A DNA stretch of 51,986 nt from Flavobacteriales bacterium. Lineage in GTDB: Bacteria > Bacteroidota > Bacteroidia > CAIKAF01. Location of the stretch: NCBI GenBank assembly GCA_025451235.1, contig JANWKT010000025.1:120201-172186 (forward strand), in the 5' to 3' direction. A model generated the notes under the pieces. The model was given only the letters and a program-made list of their open reading frames with translations. It was not told the origin of the DNA and did no database searches. The position numbers and the translations under genes are program-made. Shown piece after piece: positions 24,225-32,245 of this stretch; positions within the stretch are counted from its first letter, which is position 1, and each line of letters starts with the position of its first letter.

Positions 24225-25892
24225 ATGAAAACTCGCCTTTATATCCTGATTTTCATTCTTAGTATTACAAATGCACTTTCATCGGCACAAGGATTGTTGA
24301 TCCCCTATCGCAAAGGGAAATTATGGGGTTATGCGGATACCAATGGAAAAATCATAGTCGCACCCCGATTTGATGAAGTGGATAATTTTTTTACCCAACG
24401 ACATGCCCTGGTAAAAGAAAATGGGAAATGGGGCGTGGTGGATCAAACCGGAAAACTAATCCTTGAAACCAAATATGCATGGATGCAAAATATGGGAGAA
24501 GGAAAATTTTTATGCCATGACGAACGATACAATGGGCTCTTAATGGACAGTACCGGACATATTATTAACAAGGATACATTTAATTATGCATGGTCATTTA
24601 AAGCCGGAAATGCCGTTGTTGAATCAAACAATGGACATCAGCAGGGGGTAGTAGATGAGAATGGCAAATATGTGCTGCCTTGTAAATTTGAGCAAATACA
24701 AATTTGCGACAACGGGATCATCAAAACCAGGACCTTTGATCAAGCCAACAAACCTGGTTATTTTAGATTTTATAAACCTGATGGAGAACCGTTGGTAAAA
24801 GAAAGTTTTGTAGAAGCCATATGTTTTAAATATGGGTTTGCAAATGTTCGAATCAAAGGTAACCGGGTCGTTAAAACATTTTATCTGCATAGTGATAGAT
24901 ACGGACACGATTCCCTGGCTGAGGGTCCTAAAGTATGGAACACTGCCCAATACAACATTCTCACCGAAAGGGGTGAATATATTTCCAAAGAGAACCTGGA
25001 AATAAAAGCTCCACATTTAAATTACGGAATGCATGTAGTACGCAATGATAAAAAGTACGGACTCATGAATCCTTCAGGGGACCTTGTTTTACCATTGACC
25101 TACGATCTGATCAACGGAAACTATGGCGATAGCTGTTTTACGCTGGTAGTTGGCAGTTCCCACGATTATTATTACAACCACACCGCCCTTGTAGGAACTT
25201 ATATTCAATCTACACATACACTGGTAAAGCCCCAATTCAACGATATCGAAGAGTTTTCGTATGGATTGGCCGTGGTAATGCTCAACAATAAGTATAATTA
25301 TATCAATAAGTATGGAGAATTGATCCTGCCTGAATATAGAGACTATCGACTGCATGAAATGTACAGCAGGGGAAGCATTATTGAAATAGATTCACAGGAG
25401 TATTGGATAAATAGAAATGGTGATATTATTTTGAAGGATATTGCTAAAAAATACGATGACATCATGCCGTTCTCAGAAAATGGCCAGGCACAAGTACATA
25501 GAAATGGAAAGTACTTTCTGGTCGACACCATGGGAAACGAAATAGAAATAAGAAAAGAAAAAAAATGGGAATCTTTTGATCAGGTAAACAATATTTACCC
25601 TTTATGCGGTATGTGTTGGTACTCCAAAAATGGTCAACGGGGAGTATGTGATACCAGCGGAAGCATTCAATTTCAATTACAGTTAAAAGATATCCGTTAC
25701 ATGGGAGGAAAACTATTCATCTATAATCGACCGGAGGACTTTCAGCAACCTGGTATTTGGGGGGTGGTAGATACGGAGGGAAACATCCTTTTAGAACCTG
25801 TTTATATAAGTTATCCGGTTGAATACCCTGGTTATTTATATTTGCTGAATATTGGCTATATAAGTTTGGACGGAAAAAAATTCTGGGAATAA
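24225..25892 (+). CDS. Secreted WG-repeat protein
   Basis: The open frame runs back into pepT, but the ATG at 24225 gives a proper signal peptide (MKTRLYILIFILS...SSAQG). The mature protein has repeated WG/KWG motifs of the form G-x-x-G-x-x-D-x-x-G-x-x-x-x-P-x-F-D-x-x-x-x-F. Examples are GKLWGYADTNGKIIVAPRFDEV, GKWGVVDQTGKLIL, KYGLMNPSGDLVLP, and GIWGVVDTEGNILLEP. WG repeats form beta-structured surface modules. The gene starts 10 bases after the pepT stop and is followed one base later by a methyltransferase. Confidence 0.85.
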   Translation: MKTRLYILIFILSITNALSSAQGLLIPYRKGKLWGYADTNGKIIVAPRFDEVDNFFTQRHALVKENGKWGVVDQTGKLILETKYAWMQNMGEGKFLCHDERYNGLLMDSTGHIINKDTFNYAWSFKAGNAVVESNNGHQQGVVDENGKYVLPCKFEQIQICDNGIIKTRTFDQANKPGYFRFYKPDGEPLVKESFVEAICFKYGFANVRIKGNRVVKTFYLHSDRYGHDSLAEGPKVWNTAQYNILTERGEYISKENLEIKAPHLNYGMHVVRNDKKYGLMNPSGDLVLPLTYDLINGNYGDSCFTLVVGSSHDYYYNHTALVGTYIQSTHTLVKPQFNDIEEFSYGLAVVMLNNKYNYINKYGELILPEYRDYRLHEMYSRGSIIEIDSQEYWINRNGDIILKDIAKKYDDIMPFSENGQAQVHRNGKYFLVDTMGNEIEIRKEKKWESFDQVNNIYPLCGMCWYSKNGQRGVCDTSGSIQFQLQLKDIRYMGGKLFIYNRPEDFQQPGIWGVVDTEGNILLEPVYISYPVEYPGYLYLLNIGYISLDGKKFWE

Positions 25893-25893
25893 T

Positions 25894-26688
25894 ATGGAAG
25901 AAGATAAATACATTACGGAAAACCGAAAGTTGTGGAATGCCAGGGTGCCCATACATGTGGATTCTGATTTCTATGCAATGAAAGAATTCATGGCAGGTAA
26001 ATCATCCTTAAAGCCCATTGAATTGGAACTATTAGGGGATGTAAAGGGTAAGAGTATATTGCATTTACAGTGTCATTTCGGCCAAGATAGTTTGTCCCTG
26101 GCCAGAATGGGGGCTCAGGTGACTGGCATGGATCTATCGGATGAAGCCATTGGCAAGGCAAAGGAATTAAACAAACAATTGAATACTGATGCTGAGTTTA
26201 TCTGTTGTGATGTATACAGCTTGAAAGAGCACCTCGATAAAAAATTTGATATTGTATTTACCAGTTATGGAACCATTGGCTGGTTGCCTGACCTGGATAA
26301 ATGGGCTGATATTATTTCACATTTTCTACAACCTGGTGGCGCATTTGTATTTGCAGAGTTCCACCCGGTGGTATGGATGTATGATGACCATTTTAAAGAA
26401 GTGGCTTATTCTTATTTCAATATTGAACCCATCATCACAGAGTCGAAGGGCACTTATACGGATAGAGATGCGACGATCTCCAATAAGGAATATGGGTGGA
26501 ACCATTCTCTGGATGAAGTGATCACCGCGTTATTGAACCAAGGATTTAGATTGACGGATTTTAAAGAGTATGATTACTCTCCCTACAATTGTTTTCAGCA
26601 CACCGTAAAAGAAGGAGAGGATCGTTATTATATCGAACATCTCGGTAAAAGGATACCCATGGTATATGCATTGAAAGCAGTTCTATAA
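25894..26688 (+). CDS. Class I SAM-dependent methyltransferase
   Basis: The SAM-binding motif I is SILHLQCHFGQDSLSLARMGAQ near residue 50, followed by VTGMDLSDEAIGKAKEL. Motif post-I is FDIVFTSYGTIGWLPDLDKW, and the LQPGGAFVFAEFHP strand follows. The 264-residue length and the LH-x-x-C-x-x-GxD motif match a Bacteroidota methyltransferase group often linked to small-molecule methylation. The start lies one base after the WG-repeat stop, implying co-transcription. Confidence 0.88.
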   Translation: MEEDKYITENRKLWNARVPIHVDSDFYAMKEFMAGKSSLKPIELELLGDVKGKSILHLQCHFGQDSLSLARMGAQVTGMDLSDEAIGKAKELNKQLNTDAEFICCDVYSLKEHLDKKFDIVFTSYGTIGWLPDLDKWADIISHFLQPGGAFVFAEFHPVVWMYDDHFKEVAYSYFNIEPIITESKGTYTDRDATISNKEYGWNHSLDEVITALLNQGFRLTDFKEYDYSPYNCFQHTVKEGEDRYYIEHLGKRIPMVYALKAVL

Positions 26689-26803
26689 GTTAAAAACTGT
26701 TTATACCATTATTTCAAGCAATAATTAACCTTGGCTCGGAGTTTCTACTTCCAAAGCAGAAAAAATGCTTTTAATAACCCAAGTGTAAATTAAATTTCAA
26801 AAA

Positions 26804-27487
26804 ATGAAAAGAATCCAGGTAGTGTTACTTGCCATCATGGTAGGTATGTTAAGCAGTTGTGCAACCGTTTACAAAAACGCAACTTTCGAACAGGAAGTTA
26901 GCGAACTCAAAACAATGGCGATCATCCCATTCAATGTTCACATTAAACCGGCAAAATCAGCAAAGAATCGACGGGTGGAGCAGGACATAAAAACTCAAAA
27001 CGACGAGGGGTTTAGGTTACAAAATGAAATCTATATCCAGTTCCTTCGAAAAAATGAGTTATTAAACACTAGTATTCAGGACATATCACTCACCAATTCG
27101 AAATTAACCGAAGCCGGTTATGATTTGAATAACTTAAAATCCCTTTCAAAAAACAAATTGGCCGAAGTGTTGGGAGTAGATATGGTATTAAGCGGTGAAG
27201 TATTTGAGAAGAAACCTGTAAGCACAGGCGGGGCTATTGCTATTGGTGCGGCAACTGCTTTGCTTACACCTGTTGGATTATTCTTACCCTTTATCATCCC
27301 CACCAACGAAGTGATCATGGACATTAACCTGCATAAGAAAAATGAAAGTATTTTGATGTGGAAATATCATCATACGATTTCCGGAGGACTCGGGTCCTCT
27401 CCTGAAAAGATTGGAGATTTGCTGGTAAAAGAAGTGATTACAAAGATTCCGGTGATTAAGAAGAAGGTGAGATCGAAGAAGAAATAG
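26804..27487 (+). CDS. Lipoprotein of unknown function
   Basis: The signal peptide ends in GMLSSCATV, so Cys19 is the likely lipid anchor. The mature part has LKTMAIIPFNVHIKPAK, a stretch VLGVDMVLSGEVFEKKP, a glycine/alanine-rich hydrophobic segment (GGAIAIGAATALLTPVGLFLPFIIP) that could be a membrane hairpin, and ILMWKYHHTISGGLG. The order of an IPF opening, then a GxDxVxxGxV strand, resembles GNA1162-like outer-envelope lipoproteins; I rate that weakly. The end is basic (KKKVRSKKK). Confidence 0.75.
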   Translation: MKRIQVVLLAIMVGMLSSCATVYKNATFEQEVSELKTMAIIPFNVHIKPAKSAKNRRVEQDIKTQNDEGFRLQNEIYIQFLRKNELLNTSIQDISLTNSKLTEAGYDLNNLKSLSKNKLAEVLGVDMVLSGEVFEKKPVSTGGAIAIGAATALLTPVGLFLPFIIPTNEVIMDINLHKKNESILMWKYHHTISGGLGSSPEKIGDLLVKEVITKIPVIKKKVRSKKK

Positions 27488-27505
27488 GGGATTTTTAATC
27501 GCTGT

Positions 27506-27564
27506 AGTGCCGTATAGATGGATTCTGTGAAATTGATCATCACAGGATCCATTGGCACTTTTTG
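27506..27564 (+). terminator. Long-stem terminator after the 227-residue lipoprotein gene
   Basis: The outer arms AGTGCC/GGCACT and inner arms TGGATTCTGTGA/TCACAGGATCCA (one G-T pair) form a long bulged stem followed by TTTTTG. Confidence 0.7.
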
Positions 27565-27601
27565 AGCATGGTCATTTAGCTCAATCTCAAATTAAATCAG
27601 C

Positions 27602-29380
27602 TTACTGTTCAATCTCCTCTTTTGCTACCAAGCTTTTTAATTTTTCAATATCTGCTTTCATTTTTTCTAATTCAGAAGTTTGAAGATTAAGATTGGATTT
27701 CAAATCATCAATTATTACTTGTTGCTCCTGAACTGCATTGATCAATGGCATCACTAGTTCTGAATACCGGATCCCCCACGATCCTGTACCGTCGTCATTT
27801 GGTTTAGCTACAATGGACGAGTTAATTCCAAGCTGTTGTAAAATTGCATCTACATCCTGAGCTAGCAAACCGGTATAACGGATCGAGTTTTCTTTACCGA
27901 ATGATTCCAAATGGGAATTGTAATAATAAGTTACAGGCTGAAGTTTAGTAACCAGGTTTAATCCCGGTACATCAGAGCGAATCTCTGATTTTTCATTTTT
28001 GTCCGAAGTGATTGTCCAGTTGACCTGAATATCAGCAGCTGTAATAGCTGCATTCCCCAACCTGATTTTATTTGATGCATTTACTATCGCTGTATTTCCT
28101 ATCGCAATTGAATTGGTGAGTGAAGTTCCGGATAAATCGGCATCGTAACCAATCACAACGTTCCCGGTTCCGGTTGCGTTATTATCTCCCGACTGGTAAC
28201 CCATAAACACATTGTTTCCTCCTGTAGCGGAACCAATGGTATAAAACCCTGCACGCCAGCCCACATAAGTATTGTTTGCAGCGGTAGTATAGTTTTGTCC
28301 AGCCTGGCAACCTAAATAAGTGTTTTGTGAACCGGTGTTCGCATTGATCCCAGCATTGTTACCTACAAATGTATTACCTCCGGCGGTTGTATTAGCAAAA
28401 CCGGTCATATATCCAACAAAAGTGTTCGCAGATGCCGTCGCCCCATTCAATGCATTTCCAGACCACATACCAATGCACACGTTATAAGTACCAGAAGTAT
28501 TTCCCTGTCCTGCCAGGTCGCCAACAAATACATTTCCACCGGCGGTATTGTTCTGTCCTGCTTGTCTTCCAATTGCAACGTTGAAGTTACCGGTAGTATT
28601 TACATTTCCTGCGAGATGACCAATTGCCACATTGCCCCCACCTGTTGTATTGCCATTGAGTGCAAGGTTTCCGATCGCAACATTGTTTCCACCTGTTGTA
28701 TTGTTCCGAAGCGCTGAATAACCCACAGCGGTATTGTTATTACTCGTAGTATTAACCATCATGGACTGGTATCCTATGGCAACATTATTCGTGCCCCCTG
28801 CGATACTATTTCCGGATTGGTATCCAAGAAAAGTATTTCCTGTAGGAGCATTTTCAATTCTTCCTGCTTTCTGGTTGTTTACCCTGAAGTTTAATGGAAT
28901 ATTGTCTGTAGTTCCAAGAAAATGAGTACCATCAACAGTACCGGCATTCCCAGTTAACAACCAATCGGAGCCGCCGCCACCGGATGAACCAGCAGGGCGC
29001 CAGATTCCGTTGGTATAAATAAATGTTCGGGCTTCGTTGGAAGGAATGGTTACACCTACAAAGGTGGCAGGATTATCATCCTCATTTGAAATATATAATT
29101 CTTGTCCTTCATCAGCAACTGCTGTGTAGGTCACTGCATTTGCTTGTACTCCTGCTAGAAAAGTGATCCTGGCAGTAGAATACTGAACATTAATATTCGG
29201 AGCTGCAGCTGCTGCAAAAGCACCAGGCCATAGAATACTTGCATTGTCGGTACGAATGCTACCTGCAACATGCAGCTTTTCTAAAGGTACCGCAATGCCA
29301 ATTCCTACGTTTTGACCTGTTAAAGAAACAGTAACCATCATTGTTGATGCTACCATTAAAACGACAAGTAAATTTTTCAT
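27602..29380 (-). CDS. Tail-fibre-type protein with YadA-head-like repeats and C-terminal S74 self-cleaving chaperone
   Basis: A signal peptide and the same WLLTGNAGTVDGTHFLGTTDN module as the 543-residue protein come first. About ten repeats of the type N-x-x-x-G-x-x-N-V-A-I-G-x-x-A-L/A-G follow (residues about 180-430), resembling YadA/collar-type trimeric head repeats. The final 110 residues form an S74 intramolecular chaperone: ITSDKNEKSEI (Ser and Lys five residues apart as in the catalytic dyad), PVTYYYN, TGLLAQDVDAIL, WGIRYSELVMPLINAVQEQQ, and a coiled coil. In the family this domain trimerises the protein and cuts itself off. No phage genes surround it, so it is probably a surface protein. 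Confidence 0.85.
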   Translation of the reverse strand: MKNLLVVLMVASTMMVTVSLTGQNVGIGIAVPLEKLHVAGSIRTDNASILWPGAFAAAAAPNINVQYSTARITFLAGVQANAVTYTAVADEGQELYISNEDDNPATFVGVTIPSNEARTFIYTNGIWRPAGSSGGGGSDWLLTGNAGTVDGTHFLGTTDNIPLNFRVNNQKAGRIENAPTGNTFLGYQSGNSIAGGTNNVAIGYQSMMVNTTSNNNTAVGYSALRNNTTGGNNVAIGNLALNGNTTGGGNVAIGHLAGNVNTTGNFNVAIGRQAGQNNTAGGNVFVGDLAGQGNTSGTYNVCIGMWSGNALNGATASANTFVGYMTGFANTTAGGNTFVGNNAGINANTGSQNTYLGCQAGQNYTTAANNTYVGWRAGFYTIGSATGGNNVFMGYQSGDNNATGTGNVVIGYDADLSGTSLTNSIAIGNTAIVNASNKIRLGNAAITAADIQVNWTITSDKNEKSEIRSDVPGLNLVTKLQPVTYYYNSHLESFGKENSIRYTGLLAQDVDAILQQLGINSSIVAKPNDDGTGSWGIRYSELVMPLINAVQEQQVIIDDLKSNLNLQTSELEKMKADIEKLKSLVAKEEIEQ

Positions 29381-29420
29381 TATTTAGGGTGTTTAAAATG
29401 AATATTTAGAAAATCTTGAA

Positions 29421-31001
29421 TTAATGTCTAATAAGTTTATGTGAAAATGTTTTATCATTGATTACTACTTGCAAATAATATATCCCGCTAGCCAACTCGG
29501 AAAGATCTACCATATAATTAGATACCAATACCTGTTCCGAACGAATCACCTGACCAAGTTCATTCAACAATTGAAGAGAATAATTTGCCTCACCGTTTTG
29601 GAGCATGAGGTTAACCACATTTGTACTTGGATTAGGAAATACAGAAATAGTTATTCCTCCATTCGGATCAGTTACGATTGCACTGGCTATGTTCGAATAG
29701 GTATAGATATCATTGAAATCTATTTGTTTAAGCCGGTAATAATATAGCTGGTTAACCACCACATGTTCATCCAACCAGGAATAATTGATCTGAGCATTGC
29801 TATTTCCGTTACCATCCATCCAACCAATGGATTCATATTGAATGGCGTCGATACTTCTTTCTATTTCAAAGCCATCATTATTCATTTCACTATAGGTTGG
29901 CCAGGAAAGTAAAATATTCTTCCCTTGTGGATGAGCCGAAAGAAACATTCCAACCGTAGGTAAAGGAGGATTGCACCAATAATCTATTTCATCAAACAAT
30001 ACAAATGCATTCGAGACCCAGGGTGTTGGATAGGTTCCCGGGTATCCTGTTTTTTGTGTCCAGCTCAGCATGGGTGAAATGTTGGTTGTAAAAGGGGCCG
30101 GTGACAAGCTCCTCCAGGAAGACAAGTTCCATTCGGCAATTGAAATTTGAGCTAACGGACATAATCCTTCCACAGTATAATCGTAATATATTCTGAGATT
30201 TTCGGGAGAACCGGCAGCAACCCCTCTTTCAATAAAATGATAGTAGCTGGCGTTAACGGCTGTAACACCTGGACCCAGTAATCCAGTAGAAAAGGTTGGT
30301 AAATTAACCAACTGAGCAGCATAAACATTATTTCCCACAGAAGTAGGGGTTATTTCTATAGGTCGAAACCGTGTTCCATTGCCCAAAGGGTAAAAATAAG
30401 TAGCTCCGGGAAAAAGGTTGCTGGTAGACCTGGCCAATCTTCCTGCTGAGCCAGGTGTTGATGATACATAACCCAATGTCATCGAGTTGGTATAATTAGG
30501 TATAACGGGCCCTGTTCTGGTAATAGCGGTAGGATTTGGATTGGCTACCAAAAACGTAAAGGTTTGGGTATTCAAAAAATCGTTGGTAAGATTCAGAACC
30601 CCATCACAAAGCGAATTCCGAAGCATTCGAACTTCCTGGGTCGCACCACCCGATTTATTAATGGTTAAGTTATTGAAGTAGGTATCCAGGGTCCCGCCTA
30701 TCGTTTGAACTGCTCCAGTCCCAAGAAAAGTTACCGTACCCGGATCAAAAGATTGGAATACGTTAGAAGTTGCTGTATTTGTCCAGTTTCCCGTTAACTG
30801 AATATCTCCTGAATTGTAAATTCTTCCGACATTACCCGCTTGGTCATCATTGATAACGGTCCCCTGCACATAAATGAGCCCACCTGCTTGAACATAGACG
30901 TTAGCCCCATCATTGTAAAATTCATTTTGAGCATGAGAACTGAGCCAATGGCAGTTGAAGGTGCCAATAAAGAAAATTCCTACAATATGAATATGCCTCA
31001 T
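29421..31001 (-). CDS. Secreted protein with T9SS type A sorting domain
   Basis: A signal peptide (ending SSHAQN) is followed by a beta-helix-like region (GGLIYVQGTVINDDQAGNVGRIYNSGDIQLTGNWTN). A FINNL-type FNNLTINKSGG motif and a fibronectin-like segment (NNDGFEIERSIDAIQYESIGW...YYYRLKQIDFND) follow. The end is a T9SS sorting tail: SVFPNPSTNVVNLML, LLNELGQVIRSE, LASGIYYLQVVINDKTFSHKLIRH. The protein is probably exported across the outer membrane and attached to the surface. Its ligand is unknown. A TATCTTTA-like -7 box may lie about 30 bases upstream. Confidence 0.88.
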   Translation of the reverse strand: MRHIHIVGIFFIGTFNCHWLSSHAQNEFYNDGANVYVQAGGLIYVQGTVINDDQAGNVGRIYNSGDIQLTGNWTNTATSNVFQSFDPGTVTFLGTGAVQTIGGTLDTYFNNLTINKSGGATQEVRMLRNSLCDGVLNLTNDFLNTQTFTFLVANPNPTAITRTGPVIPNYTNSMTLGYVSSTPGSAGRLARSTSNLFPGATYFYPLGNGTRFRPIEITPTSVGNNVYAAQLVNLPTFSTGLLGPGVTAVNASYYHFIERGVAAGSPENLRIYYDYTVEGLCPLAQISIAEWNLSSWRSLSPAPFTTNISPMLSWTQKTGYPGTYPTPWVSNAFVLFDEIDYWCNPPLPTVGMFLSAHPQGKNILLSWPTYSEMNNDGFEIERSIDAIQYESIGWMDGNGNSNAQINYSWLDEHVVVNQLYYYRLKQIDFNDIYTYSNIASAIVTDPNGGITISVFPNPSTNVVNLMLQNGEANYSLQLLNELGQVIRSEQVLVSNYMVDLSELASGIYYLQVVINDKTFSHKLIRH

Positions 31002-31192
31002 GATTTGCTCCTATTCTGATTTTTAAAGATATATATAATGATGAAATATCTTATATCGCTTTCTCCAAATACGCGGAAACTACATCATAACTAAATGATA
31101 ATAAACATATTAGTTTAATATTAATTAACTGACAATCTTGGTTAATTAATAAATGCTTTTTACATTTTCAGGAAAAGGATCATAATCCTTGT

Positions 31193-31393
31193 TTGCCTTA
31201 TTTCTTAATCGACGATATTGAAATTGGTAAAATGTATCAGCAATTAAAAAAGTGTTTAGATCGACCAAAGGAAGTAAGTTTTGATCAATTAGAAAATATC
31301 TTTAAAAAAATGCAGGATACTTACACTTCAATGGAAAAATTTTTATTAGAGAAAAAGTACAATTGGATTTGGTGGAGCCTTTTAATTTTGTGA
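31193..31393 (+). CDS. Possible small gene or gene remnant
   Basis: A 66-residue frame starting at TTG, with an internal ATG at 31232. The frame is open further upstream, past base 31142, with no ATG. Its composition is protein-like: IDDIEIGKMYQQLKKCLDRP, FDQLENIFKKMQDTYTSMEKFLLEKKY. It ends in a hydrophobic WIWWSLLIL right where the tRNA-derived sequence begins. I read it as the trailing piece of a gene or a small gene, not a confident CDS. The remaining 31002-31192 sequence is AT-rich and holds nothing else I can support. Confidence 0.3.
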   Translation: MPYFLIDDIEIGKMYQQLKKCLDRPKEVSFDQLENIFKKMQDTYTSMEKFLLEKKYNWIWWSLLIL

Positions 31394-31444
31394 GTAAATA
31401 CCTGCCTACCGGCAAGGCTTTGGCCGCAGGACAAAGTAACATAA

Positions 31445-31481
31445 CAAAAAAAGGGGCACACTCGCAAAACGTAGTGTACCC
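31445..31481 (-). terminator. Terminator behind the damaged tRNA-Asp copy
   Basis: On the minus strand GGGTACACT pairs with AGTGTGCCC (one G-T pair) across a ten-base loop, followed by CTTTTTTT. It lies five bases beyond the CCA end of the tRNA fragment, as expected for the original tRNA-Asp terminator. Confidence 0.7.
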
Positions 31482-31485
31482 TCTC

Positions 31486-31545
31486 TGGCGGTCGGGACGG
31501 GGCTCGAACCCGTCCCGGCTCAGCCGGGATGACAGGCATGTATTC
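31486..31545 (-). pseudogene. Damaged partial copy of tRNA-Asp (3' portion)
   Basis: Bases 31486-31512 are identical to the last 27 bases of the intact tRNA-Asp (T-arm, acceptor 3' strand, discriminator, CCA). Bases 31530-31545 are identical to its D-stem/anticodon segment. The 12 bases between them in the real tRNA are replaced by a 17-base perfect palindrome TCCCGGCT-C-AGCCGGGA, which destroys the anticodon stem and variable loop. The 5' acceptor strand and most of the D-arm are missing, so it cannot be a functional tRNA. Confidence 0.85.
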
Positions 31546-31819
31546 AGCCATTTTTTTTGTTTTGGATCAGCCAAAGAAAGTATTCCTTCTTACATTTTTT
31601 CAATGCTTTTTCGCGGATCAATGCTTCTCTTTTGGTAGGATATTCTTCTGTATACACCAACTCCCAAGGTCCTTTCCCTGCGGTATATCTGCTTAAATCT
31701 AAGTTATGATCCTTAACTCTTTTAATAGGATCTTCAGAATATCCTTTATAATAGATATCATGAGAAGCAGAATATATGATGTATACAAAATGACCCATGA
31801 TGGAATTGACATAAAACAT
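31544..31819 (-). CDS. GIY-YIG endonuclease-family protein, inserted directly behind tRNA-Asp
   Basis: The protein has 91 residues from the ATG at 31819 (84 from a second ATG at 31798). It has the small UvrC/SLX1-type GIY-YIG fold: FVYIIYSASHDIYYKGYSEDPIKRVKDHN, in which VYIIYS and YYKGYS correspond to the GIY and YIG strands. The catalytic Arg region (PIKRVKDHN), the YTAGKGPWELVYTEEYPTKREAL segment and the REKALKKCKK helix follow. A perfect AAGGAG lies six bases before the first ATG, inside the tRNA terminator hairpin. The stop codon overlaps the first base of the partial tRNA copy. Longer forms starting inside the tRNA are artefacts. Confidence 0.8.
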   Translation of the reverse strand: MFYVNSIMGHFVYIIYSASHDIYYKGYSEDPIKRVKDHNLDLSRYTAGKGPWELVYTEEYPTKREALIREKALKKCKKEYFLWLIQNKKNG

Positions 31820-31820
31820 C

Positions 31821-31844
31821 AAAAGCTCCTTAAAAGGAGCTTTT
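31821..31844. terminator. tRNA-Asp terminator hairpin that also carries the GIY-YIG ribosome binding site
   Basis: AAAAGCTCCTT and AAGGAGCTTTT are perfect complements with a two-base loop. On the minus strand the 3' arm contains AAGGAG six bases upstream of the GIY-YIG ATG, so folding would hide the ribosome binding site. Confidence 0.7.
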
Positions 31845-31851
31845 GGAAAAT

Positions 31852-31928
31852 TGGCGGTCGGGACGGGGCTCGAACCCGCGACCCCATGCGTGACAGGCAT
31901 GTATTCTAACCAACTGAACTACCCGACC
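31852..31928 (-). tRNA. tRNA-Asp (anticodon GTC)
   Basis: On the minus strand the acceptor stem GGTCGGG pairs with CCCGACC and is followed by discriminator G and an encoded CCA. The anticodon stem CATGC/GCATG encloses a CTGTCAC loop with anticodon GTC. The T-arm is GCGGG-TTCGAGC-CCCGT. All invariant positions appear intact in the 77-base gene. Confidence 0.96.
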
Positions 31929-31976
31929 AAAAAACGAGATGCAAAAGTACATGAAAAAATCAGATTTTCAAAAAAA

Positions 31977-32138
31977 TCATTTTTTGGGGTCGTTGGCTAT
32001 CTTATAAATAGCTTGAATCCCTTTGTTTTCAGTAGGTACAAGGTAATCCTCTAAAAACCAGGGTGGTTTTCGGTATGATGGCCCATGCATCATTAGCCTG
32101 TCTCTACATATCTGAAAGAGGTGTCCGGACCAGACCAT
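31977..32138 (-). CDS. Small ORF or remnant upstream of tRNA-Asp
   Basis: A 53-residue frame from an ATG, preceded two codons earlier by an in-frame TAA. Its composition is protein-like, including HLFQICRDRLMM, HGPSYRKPPWFLEDYLV and NKGIQAIYKIANDPKK. I do not recognise the family. It may be a small protein or the C-terminal remnant of a longer gene; the frame directly upstream is closed. It is divergent from the lipoprotein gene at 32246, whose regulatory element begins seven bases away. Confidence 0.35.
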   Translation of the reverse strand: MVWSGHLFQICRDRLMMHGPSYRKPPWFLEDYLVPTENKGIQAIYKIANDPKK

Positions 32139-32144
32139 GGATTA

Positions 32145-32200
32145 CACAACTCTTTGCAGAAATTGTATAACAATCCTCCACTAAAAGCTATGCAACTTTG
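32145..32200 (+). promoter_or_regulatory. Shared regulon promoter, site 1 (small lipoprotein gene)
   Basis: The left hexamer CACAAC and right TATAAC are 21 bases apart. ATTGTATAA is followed by 25 bases and then CTTTG at 32196-32200. It is the only member on the plus strand and the most divergent in the right hexamer, but the spacing is identical to the other eight sites. Confidence 0.7.
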
Positions 32201-32245
32201 TATCAGACCTATTCATGATGAATAAGTGAGTTAACAGCTAAAAAA

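Noticed and set aside
28080-28850. CRISPR-like or satellite repeats in the tail-fibre gene
   Set aside because: The periodicity is at the protein level (NVAIG-type repeats) with diverged DNA, in frame within one coding sequence.
27602-29380. Prophage tail fibre from the S74 domain
   Set aside because: No tail, capsid or integrase genes flank it, and a signal peptide is present, so a secreted surface protein is more likely.
31486-31545. A second functional tRNA-Asp gene
   Set aside because: The 5' acceptor strand and most of the D-arm are missing and the anticodon stem is replaced by a palindrome; only the 3' part survives.
31302-31638. Open frames on both strands across the tRNA-like region
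   Set aside because: They run through the tRNA copy, its terminator and the GIY-YIG gene; their peptides are translations of structural RNA sequence.
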